64,000 nucleotides of DNA from Candidatus Saccharimonadota bacterium (GCA_013289705.1 JABCZM010000001.1:184044-248043); one strand, 5' to 3'. Numbered from the stretch's first letter, positions 1-9,346 are shown. The notes: generated by a model not told the origin, from the sequence alone. Numbers and translations are program-made.

Positions 1-2
1 AC

Positions 3-1475
3 ATGCTACAGAGTGAAAACCTGAACGCCATCTTCGAAGTCGATACCTTTCCGTACCTGCCAAAAGATTACTATTTGCCGCTCACTAGTTACGATTTCGA
101 CAAGCACTCATTTATCATTGGCGCCAGCGGCAGCGGTAAGTCAAAACTAATTACCCTGATGATCGACCGGCTAAACCGCAGCGGCGTGCGCCAAAATTAC
201 CGTGTGGTGGTTATCGATCCACATGCTGCTTTGGCGGACGATCTGCGCGGCATCGAAAACACCAAGATTCTGGATTTCAAAGGTCAGGACGAAGGCACCG
301 AACTGTTTGGTGGTGCGGGCACGGACATTTCGGCAGCCACCGAACTCACTGGTACGCTGTTTAAATCGTTATTAGCGGATCAGCACAATCCCAAACTAGA
401 ACGAGTGCTACGCATGAGTTTATTTGTGCTAATGACTGCCCAATCGATGTCGCTTGATATGCTTAAACGCTTTGTAACAGATATAGAGCTTCGTAATCAG
501 GTGCTCGGCCATGTGCAAGGCTATGTGCCGGAAAACGTTGTCCACTTCTTTGGGGCTGACTTTAACGAGCTGCGCACCAAGTACTACAATGAAGCAATTT
601 CGCCAATCGTATCGTTAGTAGACGAAATGCAGATGCAGCCGTCACTGGCTAACACCAACGAAAACGCGGCCTCGCTTACCCAGCTTATTAGTGGTAACTT
701 CTTAACGGTCTTTTCGCTGAACAAAGTCAGCATGGGCGAAAAAGTCGTCAAAACACTGGCCGGGCTGCTCATCCAGCAAATCTTTTTGCTTGCCCAAGCC
801 CACGCATTCAATGAGAAGGTGATTTTGATTATTGACGAAGTGTCGGTAGTGCAGAACCCGGCACTGGCATCAATTCTTGCCGAAGCTCGCAAATATAACT
901 TGTTCGTATTTTTGACACAACAATACTTTGGCCAGATCGAAAAGCCATTGCAAGACGCCATTTTCACCAACGTCTACAATTATTATGTCTTCCGGGTTTC
1001 CGAAGAAGACGCCAGGGCGCTGGAAGGTAATCTAACCATCGAACTGCCAAAAGAAATCGTTGAAGCCGAGCACAAAAAAGGCCTCAAAGAAACTGACATC
1101 CGCGTGCAAATGCTTACGTCGCTGAACACCCGCGAATGTTTCCTGCGCCTCAGCAACGACGGCCAAATGCTGCCGTGTGTTAAAGCCCGTACACTCGATG
1201 CGAGCACCGTTGCCCGGCACATGCCCACCAATGCCCAGCTCAAAAATTACGCGCCGTCTCAACAGTTGCCATCGAGATTCAAAGAGCAATCAGGTCCGGC
1301 TGCACCACCATCATCTCTAGAAACTGTACCCGTAGTCCCAACGATATCACCGCCACTGACACCAATTGCCACGCCGCCAAGCTTTACGCCGACTCAATCA
1401 TCACCAGCCCAGCCCATGAACCTACAAGATTTATTAGCCTCCCAGTCATCAAGCCGAAAAAAAGTCAGAAAATAG
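3..1475 (+). CDS. Type IV secretion-like / HerA-type ATPase
   Basis: P-loop ATPase of the VirB4/TraG/HerA-DUF87 kind, expected to power DNA or protein transfer at the cytoplasmic membrane. A Walker A motif GASGSGKS lies at residues 40-47 and a Walker B motif ILIIDEV at 274-280, followed by a sensor-like segment LFVFLTQQ typical of conjugation ATPases. No membrane segment is visible. The last roughly 80 residues are Pro/Ser/Thr-rich and end in a basic tail, which looks like a disordered region. The first Met is at the window edge, so the true start may lie further upstream. The next gene follows after 13 bp on the same strand, so the two probably form an operon. The ATPase call is firm; the exact transfer system is inferred. 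Confidence 0.75.
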   Translation: MLQSENLNAIFEVDTFPYLPKDYYLPLTSYDFDKHSFIIGASGSGKSKLITLMIDRLNRSGVRQNYRVVVIDPHAALADDLRGIENTKILDFKGQDEGTELFGGAGTDISAATELTGTLFKSLLADQHNPKLERVLRMSLFVLMTAQSMSLDMLKRFVTDIELRNQVLGHVQGYVPENVVHFFGADFNELRTKYYNEAISPIVSLVDEMQMQPSLANTNENAASLTQLISGNFLTVFSLNKVSMGEKVVKTLAGLLIQQIFLLAQAHAFNEKVILIIDEVSVVQNPALASILAEARKYNLFVFLTQQYFGQIEKPLQDAIFTNVYNYYVFRVSEEDARALEGNLTIELPKEIVEAEHKKGLKETDIRVQMLTSLNTRECFLRLSNDGQMLPCVKARTLDASTVARHMPTNAQLKNYAPSQQLPSRFKEQSGPAAPPSSLETVPVVPTISPPLTPIATPPSFTPTQSSPAQPMNLQDLLASQSSSRKKVRK

Positions 1476-1488
1476 GAGAATAACAGAT

Positions 1489-2190
1489 ATGGATGCAACC
1501 AAAGCCAAAGAAATACTCGATAAAATTGTCGGCCAAGTTTTTGGTTACCAAAACCCGTTCACACTCGAACAGTTCATGGCCAAGTACGCTTTTGACGTTC
1601 GTTTGCCGCAAGGAGTCTACGATGCAACCACCAATAAGCCAACTTGGGCGCAGTCTACCAACCCGACCAAATTTATAACAATGCAAAATGCTTGGAACCG
1701 AGATACTAATGGCCCGGGCTGGGGTGTGCCAAAACGTCCACTGAATAATCTGGAAGATGTGCTGGCGGCCTGGAGCGAGATAAACTTTACTGCCACTGAG
1801 CGCGAGATTGACTCTACTAACGTGGCCGAGAGTGACAATACCTATTTTTCACAAAACGTGTTCCGCTCGTTGGATGTGCATGGCTCAAAAAATGTTTTGT
1901 TTTCGGATGCGGCGATTGACTCTGAGTTTGTGGTTGCTACGCAGCGGTCGAACACCTCGAGCTTTTGTATCCGGCTCGAAGATAGCCAAAGGTGCTCGAA
2001 TAGCTTTAGTGTCTCGTGGTCGGACTCCATTACGAATTCGTTCTTTATCCAAGACTGCAAAGACATGCAGGACTGTATGTTCTGCTCCCACATGAGTGGC
2101 AAACAATTTTGCATTGCCAACATGCAGTTCGAAGAAGCCGAGTATCGTAAGCTCAAGGACATCATTGTTCGCTGGATTTTAACGGCGTAA
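1489..2190 (+). CDS. Unknown Cys/Ser/Asn-rich repeat protein
   Basis: I do not recognise the family. The 233-residue product has no signal peptide or membrane segment. Its second half, residues ~110-215, has a degenerate repeat in which short hydrophobic strands alternate with S/N/D-C turns (SKNVLFSD, SNSFSVSWSDS, TNSFFIQDC, MQDCMFCS). This spacing of about 12-20 residues is what a beta-solenoid or right-handed beta-helix would show. Six cysteines sit within the repeats. The start is supported by AGGAG 10 nt upstream. It follows the secretion-type ATPase by 13 bp and could be its substrate or partner; that is inference. Confidence 0.6.
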   Translation: MDATKAKEILDKIVGQVFGYQNPFTLEQFMAKYAFDVRLPQGVYDATTNKPTWAQSTNPTKFITMQNAWNRDTNGPGWGVPKRPLNNLEDVLAAWSEINFTATEREIDSTNVAESDNTYFSQNVFRSLDVHGSKNVLFSDAAIDSEFVVATQRSNTSSFCIRLEDSQRCSNSFSVSWSDSITNSFFIQDCKDMQDCMFCSHMSGKQFCIANMQFEEAEYRKLKDIIVRWILTA

Positions 2191-2208
2191 AAACGGACCA
2201 CAGTACTG

Positions 2209-2214
2209 TATAAT
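2209..2214 (+). promoter_or_regulatory. -10 box of tRNA-Cys gene
   Basis: A perfect TATAAT lies 11 nt upstream of the mature tRNA-Cys 5' end. No good -35 is visible at 16-18 bp. Confidence 0.55.
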
Positions 2215-2225
2215 AGTCCGAATGG

Positions 2226-2299
2226 GGCGCGTTGGCGGAGTAGTTACGCGGCAGTCTGCAAAACTGTAAACATGGGTGCAAATCCCATACGTGCCTCCA
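2226..2299 (+). tRNA. tRNA-Cys (GCA)
   Basis: The cloverleaf reads by eye. The acceptor arms GGCGCGT and ACGTGCC pair with one G-U, the anticodon stem is GCAGT/ACTGT around loop CTGCAAA (anticodon GCA), and the T arm is ATGGG/CCCAT. Discriminator U73 is the identity base of tRNA-Cys, and CCA is encoded in the gene. The 5' sequence matches the usual bacterial tRNA-Cys start. The stop codon of an opposite-strand HNH gene begins 2 nt after the CCA. Confidence 0.95.
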
Positions 2300-2300
2300 T

Positions 2301-2747
2301 TTAATTGTTTTTGTACCAGCCCCGTTGTGTTGCCGTGTGCTTTCTATGACAATTTGCACATAGTATTCTGCACTTATCTATTTCGAGAAGTAGTCGTTCC
2401 CAAGTCAAGCCATTTGTAATTCCTTGGGCTATACCGAATGATTTTAAGCTCGGCTCGATATGGTCAAAGTCTAGCACTCTTCGGTCACTTTCGCCGCACA
2501 GGGTACAAGACTTATCGCTCAGATATTCTGTCATCTTTGTCTGAAGTGCCTTCTTTATGGCCGCTCGTCTTGTTCTAGCTCGGAGCCGGTAGGCGTTACC
2601 ATATTTTAAATAATGCTGTGCGGAATAAGTTGTTCGGTGTAGTTTGTAGCATGCCTTGCATTGAGCATGAAGTCTGCCGGTAGACTTGTCTCTGATGAAG
2701 AAATCAGATTCTGGCTTTGATTCAAGACATTTTGTGCAGGTCTTCAT
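2301..2747 (-). CDS. HNH endonuclease family protein
   Basis: This 148-residue protein has an N-terminal Cys4 zinc knuckle (CTKC...CKAC) and a C-terminal HNH nuclease domain: CTLCG, then LDFDHIEP, then ILCANCHRKHT. These give the treble-clef zinc ligands and the catalytic His of the HNH ββα-metal fold. Such stand-alone HNH proteins cut DNA and are typical cargo of phages and mobile elements. The gene is antisense to both flanking tRNA genes and fills the gap between them exactly, ending 2 nt from tRNA-Cys. A GATAAT box lies 7 nt before the ATG. Its biological target cannot be inferred. Confidence 0.8.
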   Translation of the reverse strand: MKTCTKCLESKPESDFFIRDKSTGRLHAQCKACYKLHRTTYSAQHYLKYGNAYRLRARTRRAAIKKALQTKMTEYLSDKSCTLCGESDRRVLDFDHIEPSLKSFGIAQGITNGLTWERLLLEIDKCRILCANCHRKHTATQRGWYKNN

Positions 2748-2769
2748 AATATAAATTATCTTAACATGA

Positions 2770-2797
2770 TTGATAGTTTGCAGACACCAATTATACT
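2770..2797 (+). promoter_or_regulatory. Promoter of tRNA-Leu
   Basis: TTGATA (2770-2775), a 16-bp spacer and TATACT (2792-2797) form a sigma70-type promoter 14 nt before the tRNA-Leu 5' end. Confidence 0.65.
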
Positions 2798-2811
2798 AAT
2801 AATGTTGAAAA

Positions 2812-2897
2812 GGGCGAGTGGTGGAACGGTATACACGAGGGACTTAAAATCCCTTGCTTTAAAAGGCTTGTGGGTTCGAATCCCACCTCGCCCACCA
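2812..2897 (+). tRNA. tRNA-Leu (TAA)
   Basis: This is a class II tRNA of 86 nt with a long variable arm. Acceptor arms GGGCGAG/CTCGCCC pair perfectly. The anticodon stem GGGA/TCCC encloses loop CTTAAAA with anticodon TAA. The T arm is TGGGTTCGAATCCCA, the discriminator is A73 as expected for Leu, and CCA is encoded. Confidence 0.95.
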
Positions 2898-2900
2898 ACT

Positions 2901-2930
2901 AAAGAGACTCAGCATGGCTGGGTCTTTTTA
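2901..2930 (+). terminator. Intrinsic terminator after tRNA-Leu
   Basis: The stem GACTCAGC/GCTGGGTC (one T-G pair, loop ATG), extended by AAAGA/TCTTT, is followed by a T run. Confidence 0.85.
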
Positions 2931-3027
2931 TTTATCTCTTGGAAAAGCGTACTGCTTATGTATAATCAATCCTGAGACAACGCTGTAATCAGCTATAACT
3001 ACTTGTTTATATCTAAGAGGAGCTTAC

Positions 3028-4686
3028 ATGGATCCAAACAGTCAACTTCCTACCAACAATCAGGATAATCCGGAGCCAACCGTCTGGATGCCGACTCCGG
3101 AAGCTAATAATGTTCCGCAGACCCCTAATGCGCAGCAGACGCCACCTGCCCCTAGTTTTGCAAGCCCGGCAGTCGTAGAGCCTTCAGTAGCGACTACCGT
3201 GCCTACAGAAGTTGCTCCAACAATGGTTGAGCCAGGCATCGCGGCTTCGAACGTTGCGACACCAGCTGTTAATCTGGCTGCTCCTCAGGTAGATCCTGCT
3301 CAGCCATTGGTTATGAGTACTGATGCCGGCGGGCCAACAACTGCGCCAATCAACACCTCAAATTCTTTTGGTAAAAAGAGCAAAAAACGCCCAATACTCA
3401 TTGCGCTTGCCGTTTTATTAGTGCTATTGCTAGGTGGTGGCTATGTCTTTGCGATATATTTGCCAAACACACCAAACGGTGTGTACGCCCGATCACTCAA
3501 TTACAGCAATCGCGCCTACGACAAGTTTGTGGCTTACGAGAACGATCAAGCACAGAAAGCTTACAAGGGTGCCGATACCACGGGCAAATTTAACGTTTCC
3601 GGCGGTGGTATAGCAGGCGATGGCACATTCTCCAGCAAAAGCAGTGGTGGCAATAGCACTGGTACGCTGAGTCTTGATGCCGTTGGTCAAAAGTTTGGCG
3701 CCAATTTCCGTTCGCTGCAGCCAGCTGGTCAAGCATCGCCTGATTTGTATTTTCAGGTAACGGGCATCAAGAGCCTGTTCGATGGCTATGGCTTAAAGCA
3801 ATACGACGCACTCGACGGCCAATGGATTGCGGTCGACCACACGTTAATTGATGGTGCAGCCAGTGCTGCAAGTGGCGATACAACGACTAACATAACCGGC
3901 AAAGCTATGACGCCAACCCAGGCCGAGTTCCAAGATGCTTTAAAGCGCATCGGTGTAGTTGACCGCCAATATCTGTTTACGACCGATAAAAGCAAAGCGG
4001 TGTTGGTCAAGCAAGCGTACTTGGGCAAGTCGACTGAGGATGGCCGCAGCGTCTACGGTTACAAAATGGGCTACGATAAAGCAAACCTCAAAAGCTACAG
4101 CGCAGCGGTGGCAGCTGCACTCGACGCTAGCTCGCTCAACGCTTGGGTCAAACAAGCGGACGGTGGTAAGTCATTTAGTCAAGTGATTGATACAGGAAGT
4201 CTCAACAAATCCATCGACAGCGCAAAAGCAGATTACAGCTTCAATATGTATGTTGACGCCAAAACCAAAACCATTCACCAATTCCACTTTGCTGACTCAC
4301 CAAACCCGGTCAAAGGTTTCTTTAATCTTGGCCTGAACTACACGGGTACCAAAGCTGTGCCATTTGTCTTTGAATTTAACACCAACGACAGTGGCCAGAC
4401 CACTGATGTTAAGCTTGTAGCCACCATAAACACCGACACCAATAAGCTTGACTTTGATCTTAACGTCAATGCAAGCAGTGTTGGTTCACCTATTAAAGCT
4501 ACGGCAACTATGGAAGTAACGCCAAGTAACGACACTGTAAATGTCACTGCACCAGCTGGTGCAGTACCAATCATGACCGTACTGAATAGTACCGGCCTAA
4601 GTAGCTTGCTCGTTTTTGGTGCTACTGGCCAAACAGGTACCAGCGGGCCAACGCCAACTACCAATCTGTTCACGCTCACACAGTAG
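3028..4686 (+). CDS. Membrane-anchored extracytoplasmic protein, unknown
   Basis: Residues 1-115 are a Pro/Ala/Val/Thr-rich, probably disordered cytoplasmic segment. A basic stretch KKSKKR precedes one transmembrane helix at about 122-147 (ILIALAVLLVLLLGGG...). The remaining ~400 residues would lie outside the membrane and are rich in Ser, Thr, Gly and Ala, as in surface-exposed beta-rich proteins. There are no cysteines and no sorting motif. This architecture is common in CPR bacteria, but I know of no function. The start has AGAGGAG upstream, and TATAAT at 2961-2966 is a plausible -10. Confidence 0.7.
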   Translation: MDPNSQLPTNNQDNPEPTVWMPTPEANNVPQTPNAQQTPPAPSFASPAVVEPSVATTVPTEVAPTMVEPGIAASNVATPAVNLAAPQVDPAQPLVMSTDAGGPTTAPINTSNSFGKKSKKRPILIALAVLLVLLLGGGYVFAIYLPNTPNGVYARSLNYSNRAYDKFVAYENDQAQKAYKGADTTGKFNVSGGGIAGDGTFSSKSSGGNSTGTLSLDAVGQKFGANFRSLQPAGQASPDLYFQVTGIKSLFDGYGLKQYDALDGQWIAVDHTLIDGAASAASGDTTTNITGKAMTPTQAEFQDALKRIGVVDRQYLFTTDKSKAVLVKQAYLGKSTEDGRSVYGYKMGYDKANLKSYSAAVAAALDASSLNAWVKQADGGKSFSQVIDTGSLNKSIDSAKADYSFNMYVDAKTKTIHQFHFADSPNPVKGFFNLGLNYTGTKAVPFVFEFNTNDSGQTTDVKLVATINTDTNKLDFDLNVNASSVGSPIKATATMEVTPSNDTVNVTAPAGAVPIMTVLNSTGLSSLLVFGATGQTGTSGPTPTTNLFTLTQ

Positions 4687-4693
4687 CGTGGGG

Positions 4694-4699
4694 TATAAT
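4694..4699 (+). promoter_or_regulatory. -10 box, leaderless start of hydrolase gene
   Basis: TATAAT ends 8 nt before the ATG at 4708, so transcription would start at or next to the start codon. Confidence 0.6.
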
Positions 4700-4707
4700 G
4701 GCGCTAT

Positions 4708-5457
4708 ATGCAAGCAGTTGTTCGTGACCTCCTAACCAATTACACTCGTCTTGGCAAAGGTCCGCAGCTGCTCATCCTGCATGGCTGGGGTGATGCGAGT
4801 GCTAACTGGCAACCATTTGCGGTCGAATTAGCTAAAAAATATGATGTTATCGTGCCCGATTTGCCAGGTTTTGGTGGTACGCAGTCGCCAACTAAAGCTT
4901 GGGGACTCGATGACTATGCGGGCTTCGTAGCGGCCTTTATAGCCAAGCTGAACTTGAAACCGTCTGTACTACTGGGTCATTCCAATGGCGGCGCTATTGC
5001 CATTCGTGGGCTGGCACGCGACAAATTTGCTGCGGATAAACTTGTCTTGCTGGCCAGTGCCGGTATTCGCGGTGAGTATAAGGGCCGCAACCGTGCGCTT
5101 CGTTTGGTTGCCAAAACTGGCAAAGTGCTGGCAAAACCACTGCCCACGCGTGTCCAAAAAAAACTGCAGCAAAAAGTTTACAAAACGATTGGCTCAGATA
5201 TGCTGGTTGTGGAGGATTTGCAGGAAACATTCAAAAAAGTCATTGCTGACGACGTACGTCAGGATGCTGGCTTGCTCACAATGCCAACCTTGCTTGTCTA
5301 CGGTGAGCAAGATACCCAAGCACCGGTTCGCTACGGCGAAATCTTTCACGAGGCAATCGACGCTTCAACGCTAGAGATTTTGCCAGGAGCCGACCATTTC
5401 TTGTATCAAGCCCAACAAGCTAGAGTTATAAAAATAATTGAGGATTTTTTGCGATGA
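4708..5457 (+). CDS. Alpha/beta hydrolase
   Basis: The protein has the alpha/beta-hydrolase fold. The oxyanion segment LHGWGD is at residues 24-29, the nucleophile elbow GHSNGG is at 90-95 (Ser92), an acid sits in YGEQD near residue 200, and the catalytic His is in GADHF near 228. No signal peptide is present, so it should be cytoplasmic. Substrate is not predictable from sequence. Its stop overlaps the start of the MurF-like gene (ATGA), so the two are translationally coupled. That hints at a role in cell-envelope precursor metabolism, but it is only context. Confidence 0.85.
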   Translation: MQAVVRDLLTNYTRLGKGPQLLILHGWGDASANWQPFAVELAKKYDVIVPDLPGFGGTQSPTKAWGLDDYAGFVAAFIAKLNLKPSVLLGHSNGGAIAIRGLARDKFAADKLVLLASAGIRGEYKGRNRALRLVAKTGKVLAKPLPTRVQKKLQQKVYKTIGSDMLVVEDLQETFKKVIADDVRQDAGLLTMPTLLVYGEQDTQAPVRYGEIFHEAIDASTLEILPGADHFLYQAQQARVIKIIEDFLR

Positions 5458-6905
5458 AGACACTACAAGCATGGTTCGGCTTATACCGTCCCCGTTACGC
5501 CAGTGTACTAGTGTATATGCTGCAAAATACCGAATATCGAGTAGGGCCATACCTAAAGTGGTACTGGCGAACGCAGGATTTTTCGAAGGTTATGTATCGC
5601 CGAACGCTCGACCAAACGCGGGTTGCCAAGTTGTTGCGGCTGGCCCTGCTTGCGGGTATGGGGCTGCAGATTATACTCGGCTTGCTACTGATTGTGCTCT
5701 GGCGATGGAATGATTTAGTGGCAGGTGAGCTGTTTGGGTTGGCCCTGATTGTTTCATACCCGTTGGTTTGGGCACATTTGGTGGTCGTGCCATTGATTCT
5801 GGGGCGAGAATTGCAGACAAGGCCAAACGAACGGCGACTCATTGCTGAGTCGAAGCAAATTTTTGCAGATCACCCTGGTGTCAAAATTGCCGTGGCGGGC
5901 AGTTACGGCAAAACAAGCATGAAAGAGCTGTTGCTGACGGTGCTCGGCGAAGGTAAGAACGTTGCCGCTACCCCAGGCAACAAAAACGTTGCTAGCTCGC
6001 ACGCTTATTTTGCAAAAAGACTGACCGGTAATGAGGATGTACTAATCATCGAATACGGCGAAGGTGCACCTGGCGATGTCGCTCGCTTTGCTGCCACAAC
6101 ACAGCCAACACATGGTGTCATTACTGGCCTAGCACCAGCACACCTGGATCGGTACAAGACGCTTGAAGCCGCCGGAAAAGACATCTTTTCGTTGGCTAGT
6201 TATCTTAAAAACAAGCACATTTACGCCAACGGTGAGTCGGCTGCCTTATTGCCGTTTGCAAAGAAATCGAAGAGCATTGAGCTCTACACAGCCACTGGAA
6301 GTTTGGGCTGGAAAGTTAAGGACATTGCGCTTACGCCGCTCGCAACCAGTTTTACACTTACAAAAGGCAAGCGCAGCCTAAAGTTGACTAGCGGTTTGCT
6401 TGGTAAACACCAAGTTGGACCGCTCAGCCTTGCTGCTGCATTGGCTTTGGAACTAGGACTAACCGAAAAGCAGGTGAAAAATGGTGTTGCAAAAACCGTA
6501 CCCTACGAACACCGCATGCAGGCTCGTAATGTCGGTGGCGCTTCGGTTATCGACGATACCTACAACGGTAACTTGGAAGGCATTCGGGTTGGCACCGAAC
6601 TTTTGGCCAGCCTTAAAGCCAAGCGCAAAATCTATGTTACCCCTGGCCTGGTCGACCAAGGCAAAGACACCAAAGCCATTCACCAGCAAGTTGGTAAATA
6701 TATTGCTAGCGCCAAGCCAGACCTGGTTATTCTCATGAAAAACTCGGTTACCGCATCAATCCAAAAAGGTCTCAAAACAGCCAATTTTAAGGGTGAAATC
6801 CGTGTAGAATCAGATCCACTCGATTTCTACACCAACCTAGAACACTTTGTAGCCGCAGGTGACGTCGTCCTCATGCAAAACGACTGGACCGACAACTATG
6901 CCTAA
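5454..6905 (+). CDS. murF: Membrane-anchored MurF-like Mur ligase
   Basis: Mur ligase family ATP-dependent amide ligase; the best match is MurF, which adds D-Ala-D-Ala to UDP-MurNAc-tripeptide. The central domain carries the P-loop GSYGKTS (149-155). The C-terminal half has the conserved segment IDDTYNGN used in nucleotide and ligand binding. Unlike canonical soluble MurF, residues ~59-116 form two transmembrane helices replacing the usual N-terminal UDP-binding domain, so this may act at the membrane or on a different acceptor. The start overlaps the hydrolase stop as ATGA. Alanine racemase, Ddl and VanX follow, supporting a role in D-Ala handling. Confidence 0.75.
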   Translation: MKTLQAWFGLYRPRYASVLVYMLQNTEYRVGPYLKWYWRTQDFSKVMYRRTLDQTRVAKLLRLALLAGMGLQIILGLLLIVLWRWNDLVAGELFGLALIVSYPLVWAHLVVVPLILGRELQTRPNERRLIAESKQIFADHPGVKIAVAGSYGKTSMKELLLTVLGEGKNVAATPGNKNVASSHAYFAKRLTGNEDVLIIEYGEGAPGDVARFAATTQPTHGVITGLAPAHLDRYKTLEAAGKDIFSLASYLKNKHIYANGESAALLPFAKKSKSIELYTATGSLGWKVKDIALTPLATSFTLTKGKRSLKLTSGLLGKHQVGPLSLAAALALELGLTEKQVKNGVAKTVPYEHRMQARNVGGASVIDDTYNGNLEGIRVGTELLASLKAKRKIYVTPGLVDQGKDTKAIHQQVGKYIASAKPDLVILMKNSVTASIQKGLKTANFKGEIRVESDPLDFYTNLEHFVAAGDVVLMQNDWTDNYA

Positions 6906-8039
6906 TTAATCTAGGTAATGCCTCGAAATTCGGTCAGATAAAGCTGTGACCACCTCGTAATTAATGGTACCGTAAGCTGCTGCAATATTATCCGTGGTGA
7001 TTATCTTATCACCTTGTGTACCTAATAATATTGCTTCATCGCCAACTGATACGCCGTCGATATCGGTTATGTCCACAACTGTTTGATCCATGGCCACACT
7101 GCCGATAATGGGTGCATATTGACCATCGACCAGTACCTTACCCGCATTGTGAGGCGTTCGCCGATAGCCATCACCATACCCAATTGGCAAGAGCGCAACT
7201 GTGCTTTGGCGTCCAGCTTGCCAGCGTCGGTTGTAACCGACCGTTTCGCCTGGTTCGATAGTTCTTATAAAAGCAACCTGTGTTTTGAGTGACAGGACTG
7301 GTTTGAAATGTTTGGTAACAAAGGCGTGCTTGGCATGTTCAGGAGGAAACGGGTTAAGTCCATAAGTAATAAGTCCTGGTCGTACCATCGTAAAATGGGT
7401 TTCTGGCAACGCAAGTATGGCCGCACTATTTGCGCAATGAACTAAAGGAGGCTTAATACTTTTGTCCTCTAGTGTGCGAATACACGCATTGAATACTCCC
7501 AATTGTTGGTGGGTAAATGCTGCGTCCAGGGTTTCAGACTCCGCAAAGTGTGTAAAAATGCCTTCAAGTTCCAGGTGTGAAGCATCCACTACGGCTTGGG
7601 CAAGACTAAGCAGTTTGTCTGGATCACAACCAGCTCTGTGCATGCCGGTGTCAATCTTTATATGCACGTTTACTTTTTTTGACAGTGTAGCCGCTGCCTT
7701 TTGAATGGCTTCAACGGCTGCCATGTCCATGACTGTAATGGAGCCATCAAGTTGTACGGCTTCGGGTATGGAAGCCGGGTCAAGATAATTCAGGATTAGC
7801 GTCGGTGCCGTTATGCCTGAGTTGCGGATTCGTTTAAGCTCGCCCAAACTTACGATTCCAATATATGACGCGCTAGCTTCTAGAGCGGCAGCGGCAACAT
7901 GCTCAATGCCGTGACCGTAGGCGTTGGCTTTCACTATGGCCATCACTTTTACTTTAGTTGGCACTAGCTCAAGAATTTTCGCAATGTTATGCTTGTAGTT
8001 CTTGAGACTAATATCGGCTATGGTAAGGCGGTCAGGCAT
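6906..8039 (-). CDS. alr: Alanine racemase
   Basis: PLP enzyme converting L-Ala to D-Ala for peptidoglycan. The PLP lysine is K37 in VKANAYGHG, followed by the TIM-barrel domain. The second catalytic Tyr lies in ETVGYNRRW near residue 265, and the substrate-binding segment SVAMDQTVVDI is near 315. Length 377 is normal. The stop codon abuts the convergent murF-like stop. TATAAT at 8046-8051 ends 6 nt from the ATG, implying a leaderless transcript. An inverted repeat GAAAC-N4-GTTTC sits just upstream of that -10 and could be an operator. Confidence 0.95.
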   Translation of the reverse strand: MPDRLTIADISLKNYKHNIAKILELVPTKVKVMAIVKANAYGHGIEHVAAAALEASASYIGIVSLGELKRIRNSGITAPTLILNYLDPASIPEAVQLDGSITVMDMAAVEAIQKAAATLSKKVNVHIKIDTGMHRAGCDPDKLLSLAQAVVDASHLELEGIFTHFAESETLDAAFTHQQLGVFNACIRTLEDKSIKPPLVHCANSAAILALPETHFTMVRPGLITYGLNPFPPEHAKHAFVTKHFKPVLSLKTQVAFIRTIEPGETVGYNRRWQAGRQSTVALLPIGYGDGYRRTPHNAGKVLVDGQYAPIIGSVAMDQTVVDITDIDGVSVGDEAILLGTQGDKIITTDNIAAAYGTINYEVVTALSDRISRHYLD

Positions 8040-8045
8040 GATTGA

Positions 8046-8066
8046 ATTATACTTGAAACGATAGTT
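8046..8066 (-). promoter_or_regulatory. alr promoter with small inverted repeat
   Basis: TATAAT (8046-8051, minus strand) is preceded by a 5-bp-arm inverted repeat, GAAAC-GATA-GTTTC, where a -35 would be. Possible repressor site; no direct proof. Confidence 0.4.
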
Positions 8067-8167
8067 TCATTTCTGTTAACAACTTTTTCACTTTACTACA
8101 AAGTTAATTAATTGTATATCTAAATTGTGGTATTGAATTGCAATTTTTCATATGGTAGAGTCAGGAT

Positions 8168-9346
8168 ATGAAAACAATTGCAGTTATTTTTGGCGGGCGT
8201 TCCACCGAGCATGATGTATCTATTGTGACGGCTATCGCAAGCATTATCAAACCACTTGAACTTACGAAAGAATATCGGGTTGAACCGATCTATATTGCGC
8301 GCGATGGGGCGTGGTATTGGGATCCAAAACTTAAAGATATTAAGCTATTCACGAGCGGTGACATCGATGACTTTATTCGTCGTTCGCACCCTGTGAGCGT
8401 GCAGTTTGATGGCGGCATGACATTAGTAAAATCGAGTGGTATTGCCGGGCGTAAACAATTAAAACAAATTGATGTCGTGTTCCCCGCCATGCACGGTACA
8501 TATGGTGAAGATGGTTCGCTAATGGGCCTACTGGAGATGGCTGGAGTGCCGTATGTTGGTTGTGGGGTGGCTGCGAGCGCGATTGCTATGGATAAGGTAC
8601 TGGCCAAACAATTGGCCGTTGGCTGTGGTATTGCAACTTCAAAGTTCTTGGCTTTTAGCAAGGCGGAACTGGAACGCGACAGCGCAAAAATCGTCAAACA
8701 GATCAAAAGCGACCTTGCATTTCCACTGTTCGTAAAACCGGCCCACTTGGGATCAAGTATCGGTATATCACGGGTGGTTAACGAAGCGGAATTGCGTAAT
8801 GGATTAGAAGTTGCTGCTCATTACGATAACAGCGTGATCGTCGAAGAAGCCGTCCAGAATTTGATTGAGGTTACCCTGCCAATTATGGGCTTTGCTGATG
8901 ATCCAAAACCAGCGCTTTTGGAACAACCCATGACCAAACCAGAAGATTTCTTTGATTTCGAAACCAAGTACATGCAAGGTGGTAAAAAAGGCAAAGGCAA
9001 GGGTGGACAAAAAAATGGCGGGGGAGCCCAAGGCTATAGTCAAATCCCAGCCGACTTGCCCCCGGCGTTGTACGCCAAAGCGGAAGCAACTGGGCTGGCT
9101 GTGTACAAGGCGCTTGGTTGCTCAGGCACTGCCAGAGTAGATATGCTCATAGACAGCAAGTCTGGCGAAGTGTATTTTAATGAAGTGAACCCGCTACCGG
9201 GTGGTTTATATGCGCACAACTGGAAAGCTGCTGGTATTTCGAGTGTCGACCTTGTTCAGAAGCTGATTGGCCTTGCCGAAGATCGGGCGCGCCATACCCA
9301 ACAACTCACCACGTCATTCAGCACCAATTACTTGAAACAATTTTAA
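8168..9346 (+). CDS. ddl: D-alanine--D-alanine ligase
   Basis: ATP-grasp enzyme joining two D-Ala for the peptidoglycan stem. The N-terminus has the Ddl signature IAVIFGGRSTEHDVS, the ATP-grasp core includes FVKPAHLGSSIGIS near 190, and the Mg-binding end has FNEVNPLPGG near 348. The omega-loop region around residues 270-295 carries a Gly/Lys-rich expansion between FDFETKY and YSQIPADLP, longer than in typical Ddl. This could alter acceptor choice (for example D-Ala-D-Lac type), but that is speculation. TAGAGT ends 6 nt before the ATG. VanX-type dipeptidase follows after 18 bp. Confidence 0.95.
   Translation: MKTIAVIFGGRSTEHDVSIVTAIASIIKPLELTKEYRVEPIYIARDGAWYWDPKLKDIKLFTSGDIDDFIRRSHPVSVQFDGGMTLVKSSGIAGRKQLKQIDVVFPAMHGTYGEDGSLMGLLEMAGVPYVGCGVAASAIAMDKVLAKQLAVGCGIATSKFLAFSKAELERDSAKIVKQIKSDLAFPLFVKPAHLGSSIGISRVVNEAELRNGLEVAAHYDNSVIVEEAVQNLIEVTLPIMGFADDPKPALLEQPMTKPEDFFDFETKYMQGGKKGKGKGGQKNGGGAQGYSQIPADLPPALYAKAEATGLAVYKALGCSGTARVDMLIDSKSGEVYFNEVNPLPGGLYAHNWKAAGISSVDLVQKLIGLAEDRARHTQQLTTSFSTNYLKQF

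Noticed and set aside
2766..2975. 69-residue frame overlapping the tRNA-Leu gene
   Set aside because: It reads straight through the tRNA and its terminator; a chance frame.
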